NCBI GenBank assembly: GCA_033239525.1
Contig: BSYO01000010.1
Coordinates: 14,972,042 to 15,036,041 of the forward strand
Reading direction: 5' to 3'
DNA: 64,000 nucleotides
Source: Nepenthes gracilis
Taxonomy: Eukaryota > Streptophyta > Magnoliopsida > Caryophyllales > Nepenthaceae
Part shown: positions 1 to 11,638 of the stretch, in pieces
Layout of the letters: each line of letters begins with the position of its first letter
Numbering within the stretch: position 1 is the stretch's first letter
Notes under the pieces: generated by a model
Database searches by the model: none
What the model saw: only the letters and a program-made list of their open reading frames with translations
Told to the model about the DNA's origin: nothing
Translations under genes and position numbers: made by a program

Positions 1-349
1 ATGTTATACCAACATCAAACTAATATGCAACCCTGATTGAGTATCCGCCACTCACCTTCAAAGAGGCAATAACTCTTGCTTCTTCATCTACCCAAGCTAC
101 TACATTAGAAAGCCAATATATAACCAAGCCACTCAAATTATACATCGCCCTAACCTCTTATTACTAGAAACCTCTTCTCAATGACTTAATTACTCTAACC
201 AATAGGATGTTTTATCCCAACTTCTTATACCACACCGCTAATATTCTGAAAATACAACAATTTTATGAATTAGTTTTAAATAATCTAAGTTCTATAGAAC
301 TTAAACATCATAAAAATCCCAAAGATAATACAATTATTTTTTCCACTAT
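1..349. other. No recognisable feature
   Basis: AT-rich sequence at the window edge. No open frame or repeat could be supported. It may be the upstream part of the decayed polyprotein remnant that follows. Confidence 0.3.
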
Positions 350-1795
350 CAAGATTAAGCGCGTACGCCAACCCTAGGAAATTGCTCTCAATGCCTGGGA
401 TATTAAACCATTTTCAGTCCATTACCAACCACTGAGCTACAATTACTAAGATTACAAGACAGCATGGTTTAATGCTTTGCACCTCAGATCGTTTACTCAT
501 TCATGGTTTATTCGTTTTGATAAATCATACCCTAAATAATTACCTTATTGGTTCATGAAATGATAGATCTACTATGAATATCTACCAGTTATTTATCCAA
601 ACAATGTCAACAATGTCAGGATCTGGTATCAAAAGCTATGTAAGAACGTATTTCAACCCCATAAGGACATTGCATTTCATATAGATTATGAAACCCCTTA
701 TACAATAGCTTGGCATTTTATATGCCATCAATATTATGAAGATATACCACTAGTTATACAAGATATCCCATCATCCATTGTTCGGTTATTTCGGATCAAA
801 TGGTGGCATAAATTCGACCATGTTTTGATCACCTGTACTCGAGTTCAAGTAGATCTCCACCAAGCTAAGACATTGACGCAGACTGTTAAGATTGCGTCTA
901 AAGTCTTACCAAAACCACCAAATGAAACCACGCCATTAGCTCCACCTCTTCCAAGGAGTCCACAAGCCTCGGGATAGCGTACACCATCTGTCTCATCCAA
1001 GAAGTCCAACAAGTCAGCCAAGCAAATGGAAGCCCAAAAGGCCCAATTAGACATTATAATAGCCCAAATGACTCAAATGCAAAAGACTCTTACTACGCAA
1101 GTCCACGAATTCAAAACTAAATAGGCCGACATTACTAATGATGAGCTGACCTCTAATTCTTCTACTCAACCACCATCAAGGACGCCCAGCCTACATCCAA
1201 TGGACTTGGCGGGTTATGCTCAAGTTCCTTTCAACTTCTGAGCTATAAAAAAAACACCGCTAACCTAAATGTGTTATTATGCAGATACTCAACTTACGCA
1301 ACTTCTTTCATTTTTTAATTCTTTTTCAAATTAAGTTCAAGATGCTGTTTGTGAGAATCTGCAATAGCAGGATACTATTTCTCCACAATCAGTTTGGCAG
1401 TATATGTGCCAGACAAAAGAAGCCAAGATTCTCCAAAATTATGCAAAATGTCATCCTTTTTTATTTATTCCTGCAAAGGTCAAAAAGGAAACAGTAAAAG
1501 TATCAACAGCCAAAGCCAACAGTATCCAAACAAACGCACTACCAACAGTAACAGTCCTTTCTAATCGAAAGAGGACAAACAGACAAAGGTTGACTGATCG
1601 ACACAAACTAATTGATGGATGTATGCTAGCTACTCATGCTAGCTACCAAGCACATGCTCCTACCAATTTTTTTACCAATCAAATTAACGGCTAGGATTAT
1701 GCAAGCATGGACAGTGCAGATGAAGTCTCTTCTGCTATAGAAGAGCTTCAAGGATTCATTCAAGGCATCGAACAATTTACAAAGTTCTCAATTCT
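350..1795 (+). pseudogene. Decayed retroelement- or pararetrovirus-like polyprotein remnant
   Basis: The plus strand reads as one protein only if several stops and frame changes are passed over. The early part is rich in Trp, Tyr and Pro (for example PYWF and IKWWHKF around 540-820), as in structural regions of plant reverse-transcribing elements. A Pro-rich linker at 905-985 follows, then a Lys/Gln-rich heptad-like stretch (about 1000-1120, KQMEAQKAQLDIIIAQMTQM). A basic region (about 1404-1694) and an acidic tail (DSADEVSSAIEELQ, near 1710-1760) complete it. No RT or integrase motif is visible. It could be the coat/gag part of an endogenous pararetrovirus or of an LTR element. It is clearly not functional, and the family is a guess from composition. 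Confidence 0.35.
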
Positions 1796-1853
1796 CTAAC
1801 CTATTCTCAACCCTTGTATCCCTATTCCCATATTTGTATCCCATCTTTCCTTA

Positions 1854-2113
1854 CCTTGTATTTAACTTGCCATAAGTATCAATAAAGTACAAAATTTTAT
1901 CAAGCTAATATTATAATTTCTCTCCTGTATTTGTTATTGTATTAAAAGTTTAATTACTACTGTGATCCTACTCACTCATTTTTCCTTGTATTCAACTTGC
2001 CATAAGTATCAATAAAGTATAAAGCTTTATCAAGCTACTATTATAATTTCTCTCCTGTTTTTGTTATTGTATTGAAATTTTAATTACTATTGTAATCCTG
2101 CTCACTCGTGTTG
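1854..2113. repeat. 130-bp tandem duplication with poly(A)-signal-like AATAAA
   Basis: Two head-to-tail copies (1854-1983 and 1984-2113) both begin CCTTGTATT and both contain CATAAGTATCAATAAAGTA. They differ at scattered bases only. The duplication directly follows the polyprotein remnant, so it may be that element's 3' end or terminal-repeat region. Confidence 0.75.
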
Positions 2114-2385
2114 AAGAAGCTGCAGAGTTCCAAGTAAGATGGAAGGACTTGTGTTGAGTGGGCTACTCTAGGAGGATATAATATACTCCTTCATATAGGC
2201 ATTGGTTCCAAATAGGAAGATTTTGTCATTGTGTAGGGCGAGTGGAAATTTCCCTAGAGTAAGGATATGATAGTTCTCTCATATTTTTAATATTTGTAAT
2301 GAAGTTGAGTCTAGTATTTATAAGAGGGAAAGAAAAGTCGTTGAGCCACATAGGCAAGGTCGTTAAGCCGAGTATTTACAGTACT

Positions 2386-2752
2386 TTTGATTGTTAGAAT
2401 GGAATAAGGTGGAAATAAAATAATTATTCCAGGGAATAAAAAAGGATGAGAATAGAGTTGGAATTATTATTCTCATATTTTATTGTTGAAATAAAATAAG
2501 GAGAGAATTAGTATTCCATTATTTGATTTGTAGAATAGTATGAGGAATAAGGTGGGAATAGTGATAATAATAATAATAATAATAATAATATGTAAAAATT
2601 GTTATTCCCACGTTTGTGAGAATAACAATTCTCTGGGAATATTTATTCCCAATTAAATTTGTAACCAAATGGAAAAATTTCTATTCCTAGGGAATAGAAA
2701 TTTTATTTTCACCTTATTCCCACATTATTCCTTCCAACCAAACATGCCACTA
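2386..2752. mobile_element. MITE-like element with about 30-bp terminal inverted repeats
   Basis: The left arm 2401-2430 starts GGAATAAGGTGG. The right arm 2691-2720 is its inverted partner and matches at 26 of 30 positions. The interior has no coding capacity and holds a trinucleotide run. Short, AT-rich, non-coding and TIR-flanked is the MITE pattern. The superfamily cannot be set because I could not fix the target duplication. The true ends may lie some 10-15 bp outside the arms. Confidence 0.6.
2563..2590. repeat. (ATA)n microsatellite
   Basis: Nine uninterrupted trinucleotide units inside the MITE-like element. Confidence 0.85.
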
Positions 2753-2755
2753 GAG

Positions 2756-4413
2756 GTTAGTGCCTGGTACACCAACTCCGTGATTTGTGCCGCATGCCAA
2801 TGCCACATTCAATCACATTCTATCGTAGATTTTCCTCTTTGATGCTGCCCTCTATCATAATAGGGTTCTCCCATTAGCATAGCAGGCACACCTTCTGCTG
2901 GCAGATAAGTACTTGGTGGTCTTTGTCCATCACAATGATGACATATCACTCCAACTATCACGAGTTTCTCATCCATGAAAATCTACTTTGCTGCTCTAAG
3001 ATCAGTGGCTAAGGGAAGGATACTGCTTGATTAGGTGGCACTTCTTGAACCAGGGTGCTTTGTGGGTTGCTCCCATGCTACCAGGTGTCTTCGGCTATCT
3101 GGTTACATCCAAGGCATCGTTGAGTCCAAGGACTATCAGTTCAAGTCATGAGGATGACTTTTTCAACACACAGGGATAAAGCTAAGGATTAGATAGTCAA
3201 GACGAAATCAAGATCAAGAAATAACCTTTATTTCCTAACAGATGCTATTGGCAAATGAAGATTTGTATCATAAAAGATTCTAGGAATTCTTTATTTTCAG
3301 GGGAAATTGAGTACATAATTCCCTTTACAGTCTCAAACTGAAAATAGCAAGTTATTTTCGGCAAGGGATTAGTCAATTTAGGGCATCGCTATCTTGCATC
3401 CTGATAGAATTAGCACAAGATTCTATATTCTCTCAAGTTTAAATCTGAGCATCATTGAAAGTGGTGGAAATACAAGGATACTTGAGCCCATACAAATCCT
3501 TGGTAAAAATCTGCATATCATGATCGCTTTGCTGACTATGGAAGTTATTCTATTGATGCATCAACTGCACATACCTCTACCTCTACCTGTACCTCTAATT
3601 ATGGACATAGGCATGAGTAGCTTTGATATCTATAGTCAAATGATTCATAGTGTCATCCTGAGCCATGCAAATATCCATATCCCAGCACTAATGATGATCA
3701 ATTTGACCAAATGAGACATTATAGAATGCCACACGATAGTTGGAGAGGGTTCAAACTCTATATGAAACTCAAGTCAATACATAAGGTTTTGGTTTCTCTT
3801 ACTTCAATATTATAAGTATTCCAGAGTAGGGGGAGAGAACTATGAGAAAACACAAAATTCTGAACAAAATTCTGAGAGTAATTCTCAAAGACACTCCTTT
3901 TGGTAACAAGAAGTGCAAAGAATTAACAATTCTATTGTTTTAATATTTTTCACATCAGCAATACTCATTCTTCATTATGAGCAATAAATATTCATTGTCC
4001 TTTTTTTAGTTAAAGTTACATATGCACAGCACTTTTATGAAACATGGTGATTATTATATGCATATGCAAAATACTAATGTCTAATAAACTAACATTTAAA
4101 TTAAACATTTTTCTAAGTTAACAATTTAAAATTCAAATAAAAATACAGGAACATAACAATTCATGACACTAAATATTTCCGATTATGAAAAAAATATCAT
4201 TGAAATTCATTAGATATCTTAAAATTGTCTGCTATTGCTCAAATTCTAGCAATTCTATGCCTTAAGATCAACTTTCTAGCCTTTGATAACCATTTGGTTG
4301 AGATCACTAGGCCATTTGATATGCCTGTGCAGCCACAGCTGTGACACAGCTACGGCGAAAAAATTCATGTGACCATGGCCATGACCATGATTCAAAACTA
4401 TGCTAGGACTCAC
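2756..4413. other. Region 3' of the helicase exons; expected last exon not found
   Basis: The helicase exon ending at 4414 has a GTGAGT donor, so an intron should begin here on the minus strand. I read the minus strand down to 2756 and saw no exon matching an RH36-type C-terminal tail. A plus-strand 106-codon frame at 3394-3714 is low-complexity (Ile, Leu, Pro, His) and unconvincing. The rest is AT-rich. Confidence 0.4.
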
Positions 4414-7070
4414 CTGGGTGACAAAGGACAAGGCCAGCCCCCCTCTGCCAGCTCTTGCAGTACGACCAACACGATGAACATAGTCCCTAGGATACCTGCA
4501 GTGGGTACAAGAACACCCGTTACATTATAGACATATTAGAAACAGCTGAAATGATCACAGAAACATGAATAATATAATCTAATGCATATCTAACCTCGGT
4601 ATATCATAATTTATAACAAGATCCACAGTTGCAATATCCAGACCCCGATTGGCAACATCCGTTGCTAGCAATATAGGAACCTGCCCAGACTTAAAACGGC
4701 GCAGGGCATCACTCCTCAAAGACTGGCATTGGAGTGAATGCAATGCTATGGCGTCCTGATCAAGTTCTTCCAATAACAAATTCAGGAGATGACAAGTTCT
4801 GCTTCCAAAAGAAATCATTGTAAGTGTATTGTTCAAAATCGGCTGAAACAATTGAATATTAAAGTGGAGTAACATGAATAACTCTTGATAGGATTGAGCA
4901 GCTTTTCAATATTCCATGCCATGCTTAATGTGTCTAGTTAACCACTTACAGTACCAGATAGAACGTAGATGCTATCAAATTACAGCAGAAGTTAATAAGC
5001 CCAATGGGCCAAACTAAAATTGTATGCTCAAACAATAGTTGATCAGTATAAGAAAAGCAAATGATCAGAAAATTGGAACAGCCACTAAACTGTTCAAAAT
5101 AGACTACAGACAGTGCAGAATCATGTTTACAGAAAAATATATATATACCTGGCTCTAGAAACAAAAATAATGGTTGAGCGGATACCCATGTCTTCCATTT
5201 TTGTCAAAACATGAAGAAGATAAACATCCTTCACATTTTTGGGAATAAAAATATACTGTTGCTTTAGAGATTCAACTATCTTAAATCCCTCATAGGCCTC
5301 ATAGAAGTATGCCTTGTTTGCAGAAAGCTCAAGCAGTGTTTGTAGGTCACTGGTATTTGTTGCAGAAAATAATAAAGTTTGTCGGTTCCTTGGTAGGCTT
5401 TGAAAGATAACCCTCAATTCCTCTTCAAAGCCAACATCCAAGAGTCTATCTGCTTCATCCAACACTAGAAACTGCAACAAACAAGATATTGAATATTCAA
5501 AAGATGCCAGTGGGTGAGAAAACATATCCAACCGCAACTCAAAGAAATCACATATTCAGATAATCTCCCCCAAAAAAAAAAAAAAAAAAGAAAAATAATG
5601 ACACCGATAACTATGATACAATATGCATCCTGTACGGTACACATGACGCCCCATTTTACCCTCACACCAAACAAGGCCTAAACGAGATGAGGCATATGAT
5701 GATGGTTTACAATAGATCTCAGGGATCAAAAGGTGATAATGTAAGTGATGGTCTATTACCTAATCCTTGTATGCTGGATGTTGTACCTGCTTGTATCGTC
5801 AAGGTCAAACTACGTGGGGATTTTGCAGTGATGATAATGCACAAGATATATTGGACAAGAAGAAGCTAACATTGGCTTCTTTTTGAGGCAAAATAAATCA
5901 AAACCCATGATTAGACTTACAATTATAGAACGAACTAAAAAAGATTTAAATAACTACAAATATACGATGGCCTTCTAAAGGAACCCAAGAAGCAAATATA
6001 TGGTCTCACTAATTGTAACTCCCTCTTGATCTATTAGAGGATTTGTCCTCTACAATTACCAAATCAATTCATTTCACTTCATCAAACTTAATGAACAATT
6101 AATTAGTCAACGACATCATCAACTTCATACTTAACCATGAATAATAAATTTGCTGACTGTAAATGTTATAAACCATATAGGAGTAATCATATTTTTCCAT
6201 TGCACGCGACAAACAAGAAGATATAGGGGGCTCGATTGTCAACTCAAATGAGTCAAATGAATAATGATACTAATAATGAAAACAAACTTTACAGGACATT
6301 AATAATAAACCAAACATCAAATTGTCACCAATTAATTAATCATAATTATAGAAATCAACTATCAGTGATAATGCTAATCAAATTCCTGTCACAGGATCCC
6401 AGCAAATATACATAAGGAAAAAAGAAACACAAGAATAGAATAAAAGGGCCCAAAATAAAGTAGGCAATACCTTCGTTCTGGAAAAAACAGGAGGTATATC
6501 AGGATTCTCATCAAGCAACACCTTAAGTCTTCCAGGAGTTGCAACAACCACATGAGGCCTCTGGATTAGGGTCATTGCCTGAGTGATCATATCCATTCCA
6601 CCAATCACAACAGCACATCTGACATGCAAGCATGATCCTAAGGCACGAAATTGTTCAGCCATTTGATATGCCAACTCATGAGTGGGTGTAACGACGAGGG
6701 AAAAAACACCATAGAGCTCTTCAGCTAGCTTTTGGAGGACTGGGAGGGCAAAGGCAGCCGTCTTTCCACTTCCTGTCTCAGCTAACCCCAGTACATCATG
6801 GCCAGAGAGGATTTTGGGAATGCAATGGTATTGAACTGGGGTTGGTGTTATCATTCCAAGCTCTTTGCAGGTTCTAGTAACCCAGTCAGAAAGGCCCAGG
6901 TCAGTAAAGGTGGAATGTGGTACATAGGATTGGGTTTCATTTTCAATTTGCTGGTCATGGTGAGTCTTTTTGTTACCATTGGGGATAGTGGTTAGAGAAA
7001 GTAGGGTAGTGGGGGTTCTCCTCTTGGAAAACAAAGGAAAGTTCTCATCGACCAAATTTTCTTGATCCAT
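4414..7070 (-). CDS. RH36: DEAD-box ATP-dependent RNA helicase, RH36/Dbp8 type (3' end missing)
   Basis: An ATP-dependent RNA helicase. This clade (yeast Dbp8, Arabidopsis RH36) works in the nucleolus in 18S rRNA maturation. Coding exons are 7070-6471, 5471-5149, 4798-4595 and 4495-4414, all with GT-AG introns and matching phases, giving 403 codons with no stop. Visible motifs are the Q motif (TPTPVQ), motif I (AETGSGKT), Ia (TPTHELA), Ib (TPGR), II (DEAD), III (SAT), IV-like (IIFVS), V ([12 protein letters not shown]) and VI ([13 protein letters not shown]). Start ATG 7070 is chosen because an in-frame ATG at 7133 would lie in the 5' UTR intron. Family members are about 490 residues, so roughly 85 C-terminal residues are missing after LALSFVTQ. 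Motif Ia has His where the family has Arg (PTRELA), and the residue after SAT is Asn, not Met. The gene may be intact with a distant last exon, or truncated. Confidence 0.9.
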
Positions 7071-7074
7071 TTTA

Positions 7075-7596
7075 CTGAGACAGCGAGAAAACTTATATTT
7101 CAGTAAAATAAATGGATGCAAAATAAATGACAATCTGTACAGCCAGTTATTTCATTCCATTATACTACTATGTACCAAATAATTCTTCTATGTTATCCAC
7201 CTGTGTCGAAAAGTAGAAAAGGCACCTTAAAACGCTAAAATTCCATCTAATTCAATTGGGCTCATTAAAGCTAGGCTCAGGTCAGCCCCCACTTACAAAT
7301 ACATTGCCTATCAATCCTGCCCCGAAGCTCATCCATGAACATTAATAAGGCGGCTGAGCTTCCATCAAGCCCGGGTGATTTCAAACATTTGATATGGTCA
7401 TAGAGAATTCAAAGATTGATCTTGAGGACACGGATCACTCAGATGTCAGATAACCATAGAAATCAATAAATTAAAACTCACAATGGAACAGTTCCAACCA
7501 CCATCAAAACAGCAAATGCTAACCAAAATCAAAATAAAACTGTTCAAACAATGCAACAAACAAAATCCAAAGGTGCGTTTGAGGAAACAAACTTAC
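7075..7596 (-). other. 5' UTR intron of the RH36-type helicase (predicted)
   Basis: A strong donor GTAAGT begins at 7596. A pyrimidine-rich acceptor (CTGTCTCAG) ends at 7075, four bases before the ATG at 7070. The spliced leader would lie above 7597 and end close to the start codon. Confidence 0.6.
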
Positions 7597-7923
7597 AGTT
7601 GGAATCATAGAAAGGGGATAACCGTGTGTTTGAAGAGTGAGACCCGAAAACTAATTGCTTTGTTGTCCTATGAACTGTGAGGGATAGACTACTCAACCAA
7701 AACGTGATGAAGTGATGACAGCAGGAAGCATTGGGTCGGCGGAGCGTTGGGATAGAGAATTGAGAAGGCAGCAGTAAGAATCGTAGAAAAAGGTAGTCCA
7801 ATAGAAGGCGTGGCTGAACCGCCGCATATGGCAGAGGGCGCTGCTGAGGCTATCAAAATTATACTAGCTCTCGACAGGCAGAGATAAGAGAAACTGTAGA
7901 ATAAAAATAATACTAAAAAGGGC

Positions 7924-7932
7924 TTAGGGTTT
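7924..7932 (-). promoter_or_regulatory. Telo-box-like AAACCCTAA in the helicase leader/promoter
   Basis: On the minus strand the sequence reads AAACCCTAA just upstream of the predicted leader. Telo-boxes are common in promoters of plant ribosome-biogenesis and translation genes, which fits an RH36-type helicase. A single copy is weak evidence. Confidence 0.4.
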
Positions 7933-8145
7933 GGCACTCGATCCTCTTAATTTTTCTTAGGCGCTGTATGAAGCATTATATTATTTATACTCTAGTAGTC
8001 ATATTAAATAATTATTAGTTAATATTCAATGTTTATTCAACTATTATTGTCTATTTTAAAATGGTTAATCTTTCCTCCATCTTGTGCAATCATTCATAAA
8101 AATTTAGCGTCAGATTTATTATTCCATCTTGTCATCAATCGCTCT

Positions 8146-8979
8146 TGATGAGTACGGCAACACTTGGGCCGGCCCGAGAACCAATTCAAGGGAAGGAGGA
8201 ATGCCCATATGACAACGACCCACCAAAAACGCCCACTGAGCCCCGAAAGCAAAAGGCACAGCAGCTGATCAAAACAACACGATCCGAACTGCTAGGCATT
8301 GAAAGCCCATAATGGCGCATTAAATGAAGGCAGTTGAGCCAATCCCAACCGCTGGAAACCAGGCAGCCCCATCATTAAATGGAGGCAGCTGTTACCCAAG
8401 CGAATGAAGCCCCTTACCACTGAAAAGACTCCAAGCAAACGCATTGATTCAAAGATCCACCAACCAAATAGCGCTCCACACTATAAAAGCAGCCTCACCC
8501 CCATTGAAGAAAAGGAACGAGGCCAGAAAGAAAGGGGACAGCAAAAAATGACTAACAAGATCTCTGAGAAAAACAACCGCTCAGACAAACAAACAAAACC
8601 ACTCTTTCACATGAGTGCACTACTTCCAAAGCAGCTCCCCAGCAGAGCGCACTTCATGGAGCACTGCCCTCTAATTTCAAAGCCGCTCCCAAGTCGAGCG
8701 CATTTTCAATCCTCAAACAAACACTCAATCCCCATCCACTTACATCCACACAATCTATTACTCACATCTTTCTCCTCAAATAGAAAGATTTCTAACTTGA
8801 GCGTCAAAAAATATATCGGGGAGCGAGTCCCGCATTCCTCTTACCACTTGTTTGCTTTGTTGTGGTATGTAGGATCCAAATTTCTAGAGACGAAAACCGG
8901 ACCCGCTTCAATTTGTGTAACCGGACGAGATCAAATAACTCCCTAATTTGTACAATAATCTGGATCCATGGACACATCA
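8146..8979 (+). mobile_element. LTR of a Tat-type Ty3/gypsy element
   Basis: It starts TGATGAGTACGG and ends GGACACATCA, followed at once by TTGGCGCC, the primer-binding motif typical of Tat/Athila-type elements. The block near its 3' end (TTTCTAACTTGAGCGTC, then GTAGGATCC) is shared with the LTR at 14998-16162. The plus orientation puts the internal region to the right. It begins about 200 bp upstream of the helicase leader, so it bounds that promoter. Confidence 0.75.
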
Positions 8980-9056
8980 TTGGCGCCATATGTGAAAAAT
9001 GACAACATGTCTGACCACACAGCCAAGAAAATAGATATAACATCAAGGCTCAAACA
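8980..9056 (+). other. Primer binding site and start of the internal region
   Basis: TTGGCGCC at 8980-8987 abuts the LTR, as expected for the minus-strand priming site. The next bases (ATATGTGAAAAATG) are degenerate relative to the usual Tat-type continuation. About 70 bp of untranslated leader remain before unrelated repeat sequence begins. The internal region probably resumes at 17534. Confidence 0.6.
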
Positions 9057-11638
9057 AGTGTGTCAGCCACAGACGTCATCTCACATGGCGACGACCTGAC
9101 AGTGGGTAGTCATAGAGACACGTCTGGCCACGACCATGAACATGAACATAAACATGGAGACACGTCCGGCTACAACTCAAAGGCCACAAGACAACAAAAC
9201 TTAGAGATACAAATTGGATTCCGCCGAATCCAAGTATCAATAACAGTATAGGTTCCATCAAACCTATCACAACAGAAGTTCCAATTATATGAGATGTCAC
9301 AAAATCTCCTCGAATATTATACATCATAATGAACCAACATCCATGCACCCACCTCCAATGGCTTGGTAATCTTCAAGATACCGGTGCTCACAAGTTTAAC
9401 AAACGACCAACTCTATGGTCTCATAACACTTGCCAGTCATAGTGTACAAGTACCGAATCCAATCCACTTGAACAATATTCTCGTTACCCGGTCAGATAAC
9501 CCAAAATATGACTCGCATATATTTCCGTGATCCACAATGATACACACCTGATCGGGTACAGAATACTCATATCCATAACATGACAAATACAACACCTTCT
9601 TGGTATGACACCCATCAATATCGCACACAATATGTTCATGGGATTATAAGTATCCTCCCAAATAACCTCAATCTCCAAAATATAGAATTAACATCGGAAA
9701 AGAGTAGACCACACTAAGGTGACATTGTGACGCCCGGGACCCGATAACATGTCTAAATAAAATCGCAACTAATGGAACTAACTTTAAAACTTCTCATTAT
9801 GAGCTTCTATCTCCAAGATCGTCTCTATCTTAAATCTCTTCAATTATAGTACGATCTCCTCTAACTTGTCATAAACACTCTACAGTTGAGCCAATAAAAT
9901 GCAAAGGTGAGCCAAATTTTCAACAAGTAAATAAATCAATAGAATAACAAAATATAATATAGCAGCTTAACTAAGAATAACGGCATATATAATTATATAA
10001 GATAAATTAATAATTATTCGTGTCGTATCTACAACTGAAAGGCCATATAACAACAAAACTTAGAGACGCAAATTGGATTCCACCAAACACGAGTATCAAC
10101 AACAGTTTAGGTTCCAACAAACCCATCACAGTAGAAGTCTTAATTATATGAGATATCACAACAGTTTCCTCGGATCTTATAAATCACTATAAACCAACAT
10201 CCACGCACCCACCTCCAATGGTTGGGTAATCCTCAAGATACTGGTGCTCACAAGTTTGACAAACGACCAATTCTATAGTCTCATGATACTTGCCAGCCGT
10301 AGTGTACAAATATCATATACAATCCACATGAACAATATTCACATTACCCCGTCGAGTAACCCATAATATGACATGCATGTATTCCTGTAATCCTCTGATA
10401 CACGCTCCATTAGGGATAGAATACTCACATCAACAAGTCAAATCAAGCACCACCCCGGTACAATATCCACTGATATCTTATGCGATAAGTTCACAGTACT
10501 ATAAGTATCCCTCCAAATGACTTCAATATCCAAAATATTTAGGTCATAATATGACCTCAATATTCCCGTTGCCCTGTAGGATAACCCATAATATGACACA
10601 CGTATTCCCGCAATCCTCTGATACACGTTCCATTGGGAACAAAATACTCATATCAACAAGTCAAGCCCAGCACCACCTCGGTACGATATCAACTGATATC
10701 TTACTCAGTAAGTTCACAGGACCTTAAGCATCCCTTCAAATGACCTCAATATCCGGAATATGGATTCATTATCGAAAAAAGAGTAGACTACAATAAGGTG
10801 TTGCAGTCTCCCATTCGACTCGATGCCTTAGTATTTTCATACACTTTTCCTCAACTTAGCCAAAGAATGTCAATAAAATCGACATATGCCAACAAAATTA
10901 ACACAAAGAATAGATTATCGGAATTAATCAATGGAATTTCAAAAATAATTACTTAATTAATTGGACTTTAAATATTTACCCAATAAACCATTTTAACAAA
11001 TATGCAAGCCTATGATAATCAAATTAATCTCTGGCCGGAACTTATCAATAGAATTTCAGAAATAATTACTTAACTAATTGGACTTTAAATATTTACCCTA
11101 TAAACCATTTTACCCAATATGCAAGCCTATGCACACACGAACCTGTACATATAAATATGAACACACGCACTACCAGTATATAAATACACTGCCAGTATAC
11201 ACTCACATCCATTGCCATATACCCACACTCGTCTATATATACTCGCAATAATTAGATAACCATATCCATACTTTGAACACCCACTGAAACAACCGGGGCC
11301 GAAACAGAGAGCAGAGCCCTGTTTCCCGATTTCGCTTTCATAATTGATTTCCACAGAAATACCCACATATATCACAGATTCACAGCATCAATGACATTTG
11401 CGAGAGAGAAGGAGCAAATTTATTTCAAATTAAAGGAGAATTATTTGCAAAGATTAGGAATGTTTACTTGCCTAATTTGCAACGACACTGAAGCTACGTC
11501 TAGGGTTAGCGGCAGCAGCAGTAACGGATTCGGCACAGGCTAACGACGGCGATTTTGACTGCAGCGGCGGCGGCGGCTGCTTCGAACAGTCACAGCGATA
11601 CTCCGGCACCGATCGACAACGGCAACAACAACAGTAAC

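Noticed and set aside
3394..3714. 106-codon plus-strand frame
   Set aside because: Low-complexity Ile, Leu, Pro and His content with no motif. It cannot be separated from chance.
9060..9251. His/Asp/Glu-rich frame (HDHEHEHKHG)
   Set aside because: It lies in repeat sequence and comes from a short CATGAACATGAACATAAACA-like run. The frame is not kept in related copies.
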